A stretch of 28,283 nt of DNA from a virus, in IMG/VR virus record IMGVR_UViG_3300043539_001392, positions 1-28,283 of that record, one strand, 5' to 3'. Under the pieces are notes generated by a model. That model ran no database searches, was not told the origin of the DNA, and was given only the letters and a program-made list of their open reading frames with translations. The first letter of the stretch is position 1. Every line of letters starts with the position of its first letter. Positions 9,852 through 18,357 of this stretch are shown one piece after another. Made by a program: the position numbers and the translations under genes.

Positions 9852-12800
9852 ATGGATTTTAATGTAGAACCGTTTTATGACGATTTTGAGGCTTCCAACG
9901 GAGCCAAAGATCAGAATTATATGAGAGTATTATTCCGTCCTGGATATGCAGTTCAGGCACGTGAACTTACTCAAATTCAGTCCATCGTTCAAAATCAAAT
10001 TAAGAGTTTTGGTGACCATATCTTTAAAGACGGTTCTCCAGTTTACGGTGGGCAAATTACTCTTGATACAAACGCAAACTATCTTAAACTTCAAACAACC
10101 TATAACGGAATTGACGTCGAAGCTGCAGATTTCGCAAATACCGTAATCTCAAATAGTTCTGGCACTTCGAAAATTCGAGCAAGAGTTGTTTCAGTAGATG
10201 AAACTCAAACACAGCCAACATTGATGGTTCGCTATCTTCGCGGAAATCAATTTGCGAATGGCGACGTCATTCAAGCAACAACCACGCAAGGAACAACGTT
10301 TGCTCAATTATCTGCTGATAGTGCTTCTGGTAAAGGCTCAGTTGCCTCTATTGACGAAGGTATCTTTTATGTTGATGGATATTTCGTTAAAGTTAGTCCG
10401 CAAACTATCGTTTTAGATCCATATGGTAACACACCAACATATAAAATTGGTCTTGAGATCGACGATAATATTATTGATGAGTCTGAAGATACAAATCTTT
10501 TAGACCCTGCGCAAAATTCATTCAACTATCAGGCTCCAGGTGCATGGCGTTATCAATTTAGATTAAATCTAGCAAAACGAGAACTCACATCTGTTGACGA
10601 TGAGAAGTTTTTTGAACTAGTTCGTGTTGAAAACGGACTCATCACAAAACAAGTTCGTTATCCAATTTACTCAGAACTAGAAAATACTCTTGCTCGCCGC
10701 ACTTATGACGAATCTGGCGACTATACAGTTCGCCCATTTGGTGTTTCTCTTTCCGCAAACACAGCATGTAATGATACATTTATTATTAATGTTGAACCAG
10801 GAAAGGCATACGTTAAAGGGTTTGAATATGAGTTTGCTGGAACGCAAAAAATTGAAGTAAACAAAGCCAGAACAACAAATACATCAACAGATTACGATCT
10901 TTCAGTTGAGTATGGCAAGTATGTTTATGCGAATACGATCACTGGATCTTCTTCAGGATTGTTTAATATCGCTAAACTCGATGTGATTGATCTTCACTGC
11001 GTCCCTCAAGTAAACGTATCAGTTTCAACTATTGATGCATATAATACAACTTATATGGGTTATGCGAGAATTCGCAACTTTAGAAGAGACAGTTCAACAG
11101 AATATCTTGTGTATCTAACTGATATTAATCTTGTATCAAATACCGTAACTGCAGCAGCAACTGCTGTAAATGCAAACTCTATTGTGTTCCCTGCAGGATA
11201 CTCTGATCTAAATGATGCATACGCTAATGTAAGCGTAAGAGTGTTGAGTGGTGGTGCAAGTAACGTATCTGCTGGCGATGTTCGTAAGATCGTAAGATAT
11301 GATGGTGCTACAAAGACTGCATTTACAGATTTAAACTTTACTGCACTCATCGGTAGCGGTAACACAGTTTCTCTCTTGTATAGCACAAAAGATATTGATT
11401 CATTGGTTGAAGCACCTGCTGCAAAGACATCTTATAATGTTAAGATGAATATCTCGAATAGCAGTAAAGATATTACAAATGCAACAATCATCTCTGATGA
11501 AAATAGAGATTCATTGTTGTTCATGCTACCAGATAATTATGTTTCTTATGGATCAATCACCAATGCTGACTTTAATAGCATGAAGGTGTTTGAAGATAAG
11601 TCATTCACTTCAAATGGTCAGTTAGCACTAACTCTTGCTGGCAATGAGACATATGGTTATGGTTCAGATGGAAGTTTCTTATCTGCAACCTCAGCAAATG
11701 CTAACATTATTGTAATGGTCAAATCTCTTGGAACTGCATCAAACGTTGTAGTTGGTCAAATATTGAATTTAACTGCTGCGGTGGGTCCAGGTGGTGGCGG
11801 TCGTGGAGTTGCTGTTCGTAGAGATTCATCAACACAATTGACAATTTTCAGTGGTGAATTGGGAACATTTACTGCAGACATTTATGCTGTAGTGAAGGTC
11901 AATGATTCAGAATCAGCCACAAATAATCGTAGAACAAAAACGATTCGTGGAAACGCTGCAAACACTACGCTTTTAGCAACCGATAGTTATCTAAATGCTA
12001 CACAAGTTACAGGTTGCACATCAGTAAGAATTGACACGACAAATGGTCATGTTTGGTTTACAAATACCAGCTTTATTAATAAAACTCCTGGTGGCAATAA
12101 CTCACTATTCATTCCAGACGTTTATAAGATCATAAAGATCTATGATTCTGGAAGCGGAACTCAAGAACCAACAGCAACAAATGCAATTGATATTACGAGT
12201 CGTTTCTATCTAGATTCTGGTCAAACTCTTGGAATGTATGATCATTCTAAGATTGTATTGAAACCAGGTGCCTCTGCCCCACGAGGACAGACTGTTGTGA
12301 TGTTGCAATATTATGAACATTCATCAGCAATTAATGGATACTTTGATGCAGATTCTTACCCATCGGCTCAATATGCAAATGGAACAATTCCAACGTTCAT
12401 AACTTCTGATGGAACAACATATAATCTTCGTGATGCGATTGACTTCCGCCCTACGAGAGATATTGGAACAAGTTCGAGCGTTGCTTCATATACCTTTGTT
12501 GGTATGAAAAATCCAATGCCAGATGATCCAATGGAATTGACATATTCATATTATGTTCCACGTGTTGATAAACTTATTTTGACAACAGAAGGCGAATTTA
12601 AAACTCTCACTGGTGTTGCGGGTAAGTATCCAATTCCTCCTGTGGATACAGAAGATGGAATGACATTGTTTAGAGTTGACATTCCTGCATATACTGCAAA
12701 TGTTAACAGCATCAAACTTACAAAGGTAGACAATAAGCGTTATACAATGCGTGACATTGGAACGCTAGAAAATCGTATTCGCAATATTGAATACTACACC

Positions 12801-13400
12801 TCATTGAGTATCGCTGAGAAAAAAGCAACTGATGCTCCAATTTTGTACGAAGATAATGCTACAGAAAAGGAAAAGTATGGTATTGTTGCAGATAATTTCA
12901 CAGGATTTAATGTTGCTGATACGTTAAATGCAGACTTCAAGTGCTCTTTAGAAAAGGGTAAACTTTCTGCTTATAATAATTTGAAACATATTCCTCTCGA
13001 AGTTAGCACAATTGGTGCAAATACTAAGAGAAATTCAAAAACTGTTTCGCTTGATTATACAGAAGAAGTTATTGTTCAACAAACAACAGCGACTGCAAAT
13101 GTGACTGTTCAGCCATATTTGTATGGAACATTTATTGGGCAATTAACTCTTTCGCCACAAAGCGACAGCTGGTTCTCTGAGAATCAAGCACCAATTCCTG
13201 TATCTCCAACATCGCCAGTTCCAACAATTGATGCGCCTGTTCCAGTTGTCGGTCCGCAAAATACAATTACCACAAATCCACGTAATCCATTTGGATTTGC
13301 ACCAATTGTCTTGACTCAAGAGGATTGGTTCCGCAGAGGTGGCGGTATGGCAAATGCGTTAAATAGAGCGCAGGAACGAGTAGAAGAATTAGCACCGTAG
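9852..13400 (+). CDS. DUF4815 virion structural protein (N-terminal half)
   Basis: This 1182-aa protein begins with the DUF4815 signature: FYDDFEASNGAKDQNYMRVL, FRPGYAVQARELTQIQ and SFGDHIFKDGSPVYGG. DUF4815 proteins are large baseplate-peripheral or fibre-base proteins of marine T4-like phages, placed where T4 has genes 9-12; their role is not well defined. Further family features are EGIFYVDGYFVKV (about 173) and GKAYVKGFEYEFAG (about 317), and near the end RDIGTLENRIRNIEYYTSLS with a following helical segment. The C-terminus is a Pro-rich linker (about 1110-1150) ending VEELAP. AAGGTG just before ATG 9852 is a good ribosome site. Three stops (TAG TAG and TAA) close the frame, and the next gene resumes 12 bases later in the same frame, suggesting the ancestral protein was longer. 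Confidence 0.85.
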   Translation: MDFNVEPFYDDFEASNGAKDQNYMRVLFRPGYAVQARELTQIQSIVQNQIKSFGDHIFKDGSPVYGGQITLDTNANYLKLQTTYNGIDVEAADFANTVISNSSGTSKIRARVVSVDETQTQPTLMVRYLRGNQFANGDVIQATTTQGTTFAQLSADSASGKGSVASIDEGIFYVDGYFVKVSPQTIVLDPYGNTPTYKIGLEIDDNIIDESEDTNLLDPAQNSFNYQAPGAWRYQFRLNLAKRELTSVDDEKFFELVRVENGLITKQVRYPIYSELENTLARRTYDESGDYTVRPFGVSLSANTACNDTFIINVEPGKAYVKGFEYEFAGTQKIEVNKARTTNTSTDYDLSVEYGKYVYANTITGSSSGLFNIAKLDVIDLHCVPQVNVSVSTIDAYNTTYMGYARIRNFRRDSSTEYLVYLTDINLVSNTVTAAATAVNANSIVFPAGYSDLNDAYANVSVRVLSGGASNVSAGDVRKIVRYDGATKTAFTDLNFTALIGSGNTVSLLYSTKDIDSLVEAPAAKTSYNVKMNISNSSKDITNATIISDENRDSLLFMLPDNYVSYGSITNADFNSMKVFEDKSFTSNGQLALTLAGNETYGYGSDGSFLSATSANANIIVMVKSLGTASNVVVGQILNLTAAVGPGGGGRGVAVRRDSSTQLTIFSGELGTFTADIYAVVKVNDSESATNNRRTKTIRGNAANTTLLATDSYLNATQVTGCTSVRIDTTNGHVWFTNTSFINKTPGGNNSLFIPDVYKIIKIYDSGSGTQEPTATNAIDITSRFYLDSGQTLGMYDHSKIVLKPGASAPRGQTVVMLQYYEHSSAINGYFDADSYPSAQYANGTIPTFITSDGTTYNLRDAIDFRPTRDIGTSSSVASYTFVGMKNPMPDDPMELTYSYYVPRVDKLILTTEGEFKTLTGVAGKYPIPPVDTEDGMTLFRVDIPAYTANVNSIKLTKVDNKRYTMRDIGTLENRIRNIEYYTSLSIAEKKATDAPILYEDNATEKEKYGIVADNFTGFNVADTLNADFKCSLEKGKLSAYNNLKHIPLEVSTIGANTKRNSKTVSLDYTEEVIVQQTTATANVTVQPYLYGTFIGQLTLSPQSDSWFSENQAPIPVSPTSPVPTIDAPVPVVGPQNTITTNPRNPFGFAPIVLTQEDWFRRGGGMANALNRAQERVEELAP

Positions 13401-13412
13401 TAGGTTTAAAAC

Positions 13413-16118
13413 ATGTTCGACGAATTTCCATTTAATTTTATATTCAATCCAAACCTAATCAATGGTTTGGATCCAAATGCGTTTTCGCCAGTTGAGCAAT
13501 CTAACGATCCAAATATCGTTACTCGATTTATTCGCGCAAACGAAGTTGTGTTTGTTGGCACATCGTTAACACCAGATAAAGTTCCTAACTTTTTCTTAGA
13601 TGATGCAGTTGTCAATAATTTTGTACAGAAGTCAAATAGACTAGAATTAAATGCTGCAAATAACGCAAGCATCTTCGTTCAAGGTGAGGGCATTGTTGAT
13701 ATTACAACAAATGCATATGCTCGTGTTCTTGCAAGCTCGAATAATATTCTATATTTGAATCAAAACTTTTTAACTGTGAATATCGCTGCTTATGGTGCCA
13801 ACTCACTAAATGACAATGATTATGCTGTAAATGATATTGTTATTCAGAGAGCCAGTGGAACAAGTGGTGTAACAACTTTCCGTGGTCGCGTTCAATACTA
13901 TGATCGTGCAAATGGTGTTCTTGCCATCTCTCCTTCTGATGGTGCTATGAATGCATATGGTGCTGTGGCAAATAGTGTTATTTCAAAATTGAACAGTGCA
14001 GTTCTTACAAATGCTGCATCATTCATTCGCGGAAACACGTTTAGAGCTGGCAACAGAGTTCGTGGTGCTGCGAATGTGTCAAATACTGGATTGATTGTTT
14101 CTCTTGATCATGCTTCTGGTGTTTATACTGCAGCAAATGGCACCAACACTCTATCAATTCTTGTTCAAGCCAACTCAATTAATTCTGTTGGAAACACTCT
14201 TATCATCACTTCTGGAACTGGACAAAACACTGTAAGAGAAATTCTTGCAGTTCATGGTACGAATCATAATGAACTTCGTCTCAATGCTACAGTTACATTG
14301 AGTTCAAATTCTAAGTATACATTTGGCACTCACGTGGTTGATGAATTTGGTCGCATCACTGGTATCTTTAATATTCCAGAAACTGAAAGTGCTCGATTCC
14401 CAGCAGGTGAGCGTATCTTCACAATCACTGATACGGAAGGTGCTCAAAATAACTTCTTCTCAATGCGTGCAACTGCGACATATAATGCAGTTGGTGCGCC
14501 ACCAGTTATTCCACCACCTGTATTTGTCCCACCACCTGTTCCACAAAGAAGAAGAGATCCTCTTGCTCAAACATTCTTTACGCCAGAAGTTGATGTGCAA
14601 GTAAATGGCGCGCCTAAATTTAATTATGGCATTTATGTGTCATCTGTCGACTTGTTCTTTGCTGGTAAGCCAATTCTAGCAGATCTTCAACTTCCTATTA
14701 CAGTTGAACTTGTAACTGTGGTGAATGGAATTCCAACACAAAATGTGATTGCTGCTAAATCAGTAGAATGTCGTGATGTTAAAACGTCATTGATTCCAGA
14801 TGCATCAAATACCAGCACAATTACCAACTTTAAGTTTGATGATCCAGTATATTTGGAACCAGAAACAGAATACGCTATTGTTGTGAAGTCTGATTCTCCA
14901 GATTACTATGTGTTCATCTCTGAACTCGGCGGAAGTGTTCTTGGTGCAAATCCACCACGTCGTGTTTCTCAGCAGCCATATCTTGGCTCATTGTTTAAAT
15001 CACAAAACTCATCAACGTGGACACCAATTCAAAATCAAGATTTGATGTTCCGCATTAAGAAGTGTGTCTTTACGCCAAATACTGGTGGCACGGTATTGTT
15101 TAAACCACAAAATCAATTTGCCAATGTGAATATTGATTCTATTTTGATGCACACAACACTGTTAACAAAGAAACCAACAGTTGCAAACTTTAAGTTTAAA
15201 TCGAACAACGTTTCTAACGTACAAGATGCTCAGTTCACCTATATTCCTGTCAATTCACGATATAGTTTTGGTGCTGATTTGTTGACATCAACCGCAACAT
15301 CAAATCGCCGTCGTCGAATTATAGAGGGTGATACAGGATCATTTATTGCTGGTGTTGATTTAAATACGACAGACGCAGACGTATCGCCAATTGTAAACAT
15401 TGAGCGCATCAGTGCTGTTGCTTATGAAAACGATATCAATGATGGAAGTATTTCAAATACTGATATTAGCATTACTTCTGTTGGAACGCATACTGACGCT
15501 GGTGACATTACAGTTACAATTTCTGCTCCAGATTTAGCAGATGGCATTCAAGCAAATGCATATGTTTCTGCTCTATCTAGCAATGGTGTTAGCACAATTA
15601 TTGTTGACAATTCAGGTTCTGGATATATTACAACTCCAACGATTACTTTCTCAGAGGCTGTAGCATCATCAAATGCAACCGCTGTGATTGCTGGTGAAAC
15701 AGGATCTTCTGGCGGTAATATGAAGGCTCGCTATATCACGAAACAGATTAGTCTTGCTGACGGATTTGATGCAGGTGATCTTCGTGTTTATATTGACGTC
15801 AATCGTCCACGTGGAACTAATGTTCACGTCTATTACAAAGTTAAATCAGCATCAGATCCTGAAAACTTCGAGTTGAAGAAGTGGAAGTTGATGAATAAGG
15901 TTCTTGATACCTATTCTGCAGATCAGAGCGAGGTTATTGAACTCGAATTTAGACCAAATCTTGAGAAAAACGTTCTTTCATATGTTGAGAATGGCGTTGT
16001 ATATCCTCTTGGTGGTACGTTTAAATACTATGCTATTAAGATTGTGATGTCCGCTGCAGATCCAACTGTTGTTCCAACAGTTCTAAACTTTAGAGCAATT
16101 GCAACACCATCAGGATAA
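13413..16118 (+). CDS. Virion structural protein, C-terminal half of DUF4815-type protein
   Basis: This 901-aa protein matches the segment that, as I recall, follows DUF4815 within one longer polypeptide in many marine T4-like phages. The marks are VTRFIRANEVVFVGTSLTPD (about 30-50), RRDPLAQTFFTPEVD (about 380), YLEPETEYAIVVKSDSPDYY (about 480-500), RRVSQQPYLGSLFKSQNSST and WTPIQNQDLMFRIKK (about 515-550). Near the C-terminus are DAGDLRVYIDVNRPRGTNVH and FKYYAIKIVMSAADP. A Pro-rich hinge (IPPPVFVPPPVPQRRR, about 365-380) separates two beta-rich halves. Residues about 690-765 hold a Gly-rich module (DNSGSGYITTPTITFSEA) like those in the wedge proteins. It is probably a fibre-attachment or baseplate-periphery component. 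The function is inferred from neighbours. Confidence 0.78.
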   Translation: MFDEFPFNFIFNPNLINGLDPNAFSPVEQSNDPNIVTRFIRANEVVFVGTSLTPDKVPNFFLDDAVVNNFVQKSNRLELNAANNASIFVQGEGIVDITTNAYARVLASSNNILYLNQNFLTVNIAAYGANSLNDNDYAVNDIVIQRASGTSGVTTFRGRVQYYDRANGVLAISPSDGAMNAYGAVANSVISKLNSAVLTNAASFIRGNTFRAGNRVRGAANVSNTGLIVSLDHASGVYTAANGTNTLSILVQANSINSVGNTLIITSGTGQNTVREILAVHGTNHNELRLNATVTLSSNSKYTFGTHVVDEFGRITGIFNIPETESARFPAGERIFTITDTEGAQNNFFSMRATATYNAVGAPPVIPPPVFVPPPVPQRRRDPLAQTFFTPEVDVQVNGAPKFNYGIYVSSVDLFFAGKPILADLQLPITVELVTVVNGIPTQNVIAAKSVECRDVKTSLIPDASNTSTITNFKFDDPVYLEPETEYAIVVKSDSPDYYVFISELGGSVLGANPPRRVSQQPYLGSLFKSQNSSTWTPIQNQDLMFRIKKCVFTPNTGGTVLFKPQNQFANVNIDSILMHTTLLTKKPTVANFKFKSNNVSNVQDAQFTYIPVNSRYSFGADLLTSTATSNRRRRIIEGDTGSFIAGVDLNTTDADVSPIVNIERISAVAYENDINDGSISNTDISITSVGTHTDAGDITVTISAPDLADGIQANAYVSALSSNGVSTIIVDNSGSGYITTPTITFSEAVASSNATAVIAGETGSSGGNMKARYITKQISLADGFDAGDLRVYIDVNRPRGTNVHVYYKVKSASDPENFELKKWKLMNKVLDTYSADQSEVIELEFRPNLEKNVLSYVENGVVYPLGGTFKYYAIKIVMSAADPTVVPTVLNFRAIATPSG

Positions 16119-16119
16119 T

Positions 16120-16344
16120 ATGAAAATTAAAGTTAAAGATAGAAGTGATCTTGTTCGAGATTCGCAAACAATGGCAATCTTGAATGTTGACAAAAATGTA
16201 TTAAATAAAGATCTTCTATATAAACAAAAAATGCGTCGAGAAAAACAAGTCGACGAGGCGATAAATAAACTAGAAAATGATGTAAACGAAATAAAAGGTA
16301 ATCTGAATAAAATACTTCAGATACTTGAGACTAGAGGTCCGTAA
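16120..16344 (+). CDS. Small coiled-coil virion-region protein
   Basis: I choose ATG 16120, one base after the previous stop, over the in-frame TTG at 16099 inside the upstream gene. The product is 74 aa. The start, MKIKVKDRSDLVRDSQTMAI, is a pattern I associate with small proteins beside the tail-fibre genes of marine T4-like phages. Residues 30-70 are highly charged and heptad-like (QVDEAINKLENDVNEIKGNL, then NKILQILE), which predicts a parallel coiled coil. It may be a fibre-base linker or a chaperone. The stop overlaps the next start as TAATG. The function is unknown. Confidence 0.75.
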   Translation: MKIKVKDRSDLVRDSQTMAILNVDKNVLNKDLLYKQKMRREKQVDEAINKLENDVNEIKGNLNKILQILETRGP

Positions 16345-17768
16345 TGGCTAATGCAAATATTTCAACAGTTGTCGTAACCAACACCTTTGATGAGTGGCGA
16401 GTCGCTACAAATGATTTGATTGCAGATCGTAACACTTTACGAAATACAAATTATGTCAAAGATGGCGGTAATTATGCGATCGCAAATGGCGTTTTAAGTG
16501 TTCAAAAAGACGGTGGTGGTACTGTTTTTTCTGTTGCGAATGACGCTTCAATTAGCGGTAATGCGACCATCAACAGATTAACTGTTACAACAGGTATTAA
16601 TGCTGCAGTGATAAATGCAACAACTGCAGTAAATTCAACATCATTCATCACAACAGCTGGATTAAATGTAACGAATCAGGCTAACCTTGCGCGAAATCAG
16701 GCAAACGCTGCATATGATATTGCAAATACTGCCAGAGATCAAGCGAACACTGCGCGTGATACCGCAAATACTGCCTCTGAAACTGCTAGTATTTCTGCAA
16801 ATAGTGGTTCTACTTTAACCAGTAAAAAATTAAATTTCATCAACACTTCAAGTATTCTTGTGAGTGTCACTGATGCATTAGACGGAAATGCAAATATTTC
16901 TCTTCAAACGAGTTTTGCAAGTCCTAGTGATGCGTATGATCAAGCAAACACTGCTCGTAATACTGCGAACGCTGCCTATGAAGCCGCAAATACTGCTGGT
17001 GGCGGTGCTCCATATGATCAAGCAAACACCGCCCGAGATCAAGCAAATACGGCACGTACACAAGCAAACACGGCACGCGATCAAGCGAATACTGCACGTG
17101 ATACAGCGAATATTGCATATGGACAAGCCAACAGTTCATATGATCGAGCAAATGGTGCCTATGGTCAGGCTAACGGCGCATACGCTCATGCGAACATTGT
17201 TTATGCTCAAGCCAACACTTCCTATGACCAAGCGAATACTGCATATAATCAAGCCAATACTGCTCGCACTACTGCAAACGATTCTTACAGTCAAGCCAAC
17301 ACAGCGCGTGATCAAGCCAATACTGCTCGAACCACAGCCAATGATGCTTATGGTCAAGCAAATACTGGAAGCACTCAAGCAACTGCTGCTAGAGATCAAG
17401 CCAATACTGCTAGAGATCAGGCAAATACTGCTCGCAATACAGCCAATGGTGCATATGGACAAGCCAATGGTGCATATGCTCAAGCAAACACATCAGCAAA
17501 TACAGTTCGTGTTTCCGCAAATCTTGGATCCACATTATCAGCAAAACAACTTAACTTTAATAATACATCAACAATTCAAGTGAATGTATTAGACGGTGGT
17601 GGTGATGCTGCTGGAAATGCAAATGTAACATTCTCAGTAATTGGTGGTCTCTTAAGTGCAAATGCATGGAAACATGCAACAGCAACTTATGATAGCGCCA
17701 ACGTATACATCTCTGCCACTGCACCTGCCTCTGGAAATCAAAAGGGTGACATCTGGATTCAATTTTAA
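16344..17768 (+). CDS. Tail fibre protein with Ala-rich heptad repeats
   Basis: A 474-aa fibre-like protein. Residues 1-65 form an N-terminal segment (VVVTNTFDEWRVATNDLIAD, then YVKDGGNYAIANGVLSVQKD) typical of virion-attached fibres. Two stretches of tandem heptads with Ala at two positions of each seven (types AYDQANT and ARDQANT) span about 112-152 and 196-387. They predict a thin trimeric Ala-core coiled coil. Two copies of a small module flank the long array: KKLNFINTSSILVSV to about GNANISL (about 155-190), and KQLNFNNTSTIQVNV to about GNANVTF (about 397-430). The C-terminus ends with the short motif YISATAPASGNQKGDIWIQF. The second heptad fibre at 27471 and the collagen fibre share this module. 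It is likely part of the host-recognition apparatus; the receptor is unknown. Confidence 0.8.
   Translation: MANANISTVVVTNTFDEWRVATNDLIADRNTLRNTNYVKDGGNYAIANGVLSVQKDGGGTVFSVANDASISGNATINRLTVTTGINAAVINATTAVNSTSFITTAGLNVTNQANLARNQANAAYDIANTARDQANTARDTANTASETASISANSGSTLTSKKLNFINTSSILVSVTDALDGNANISLQTSFASPSDAYDQANTARNTANAAYEAANTAGGGAPYDQANTARDQANTARTQANTARDQANTARDTANIAYGQANSSYDRANGAYGQANGAYAHANIVYAQANTSYDQANTAYNQANTARTTANDSYSQANTARDQANTARTTANDAYGQANTGSTQATAARDQANTARDQANTARNTANGAYGQANGAYAQANTSANTVRVSANLGSTLSAKQLNFNNTSTIQVNVLDGGGDAAGNANVTFSVIGGLLSANAWKHATATYDSANVYISATAPASGNQKGDIWIQF
16677..16800 (+). repeat. Short Ala-heptad coding repeat array
   Basis: About six imperfect 21-bp units encode heptads such as ARDQANT and ARDTANT in the first part of the 474-aa fibre. 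It is separated from the longer array by the NTSSI module. Confidence 0.75.
16929..17505 (+). repeat. Long Ala-heptad coding repeat array
   Basis: This run of imperfect 21-bp units encodes heptads such as AYDQANT, ARTQANT and AYGQANG. It includes one Gly-rich break (AGGGAPYDQ, at about 16995-17020). Synonymous codons differ between units, so the repeat is old or under protein-level selection. It creates long false reading frames on both strands. Confidence 0.85.
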
Positions 17769-17780
17769 TTAAGGTGCAAA

Positions 17781-18344
17781 ATGGCTCTTAAAATCTGGGA
17801 CAGCACAGAATGGAAAATGGCGTCTCAAATCAAAGTTTGGGATGGCACCACTTGGCAAAATGGCTCTCAGGCTAATGTCCATGTTTGGACTGGCACAGCA
17901 TGGCAAAAAGTTCATCCTGGCGTAGAATTAGATGCAACAATTGGATATTCAGTTTTCACCACTGATCCTACAGATGCTGGGAGTGGTGGTAATGCTCAAG
18001 CCAGAGTTAATATTTTTGCAAACGGAAAAATTCAAACCTTTGAATCAACATCAATATCAGGAACTGTAAGAACATCAAGTGCTGATTGGTTGCTAACAGG
18101 AACAAATTCTGATTATGATGTTTATGTTGCAAATTTTGGCGGAGATAATTTAGAAAGTGGCAGCGGACCAGTTGATGGTACTCGCACAAGATTAAGTTCA
18201 GGTGTTGAATATTCTTTATTTATAAATTCGAATGGAACTAAAAGTTCTTCATTTGATATAATCATTTGCGCGAATAATTCAGCGACAGGCACCACAATTC
18301 AAACAGCTCCAGTTTTTCTACAAGTTGATGTCGGTGGATTGTAA
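17781..18344 (+). CDS. Small tail-associated protein with N-terminal Trp repeats
   Basis: A 187-aa protein. Residues 4-50 contain three degenerate repeats of about 14 residues with the core VWDGTTWQ (KIWDSTEWKM, KVWDGTTWQN, HVWTGTAWQK). The rest is a beta-rich domain that I do not recognise (about 55-187), with segments NAQARVNIFANGKIQTF, DYDVYVANFGGDNLESGSG and GVEYSLFINSNGTKSSSFDI and a hydrophobic end (FLQVDVGGL). The Trp repeats suggest aromatic carbohydrate-binding surfaces or a docking segment. It lies between two fibre genes and has an AAGGTG ribosome site just before ATG 17781, so a role in the fibre tip or baseplate edge is likely. There are no cysteines and no signal peptide. The function is otherwise unknown. 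Confidence 0.7.
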   Translation: MALKIWDSTEWKMASQIKVWDGTTWQNGSQANVHVWTGTAWQKVHPGVELDATIGYSVFTTDPTDAGSGGNAQARVNIFANGKIQTFESTSISGTVRTSSADWLLTGTNSDYDVYVANFGGDNLESGSGPVDGTRTRLSSGVEYSLFINSNGTKSSSFDIIICANNSATGTTIQTAPVFLQVDVGGL

Positions 18345-18357
18345 TTTAGAGTAATCA

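Noticed and set aside
16888-17583. Second + strand frame of 231 codons over the heptad array
   Set aside because: An out-of-frame reading of the 21-bp repeat giving Ile/Leu/Lys/Pro repeats without domains, wholly inside the fibre gene.
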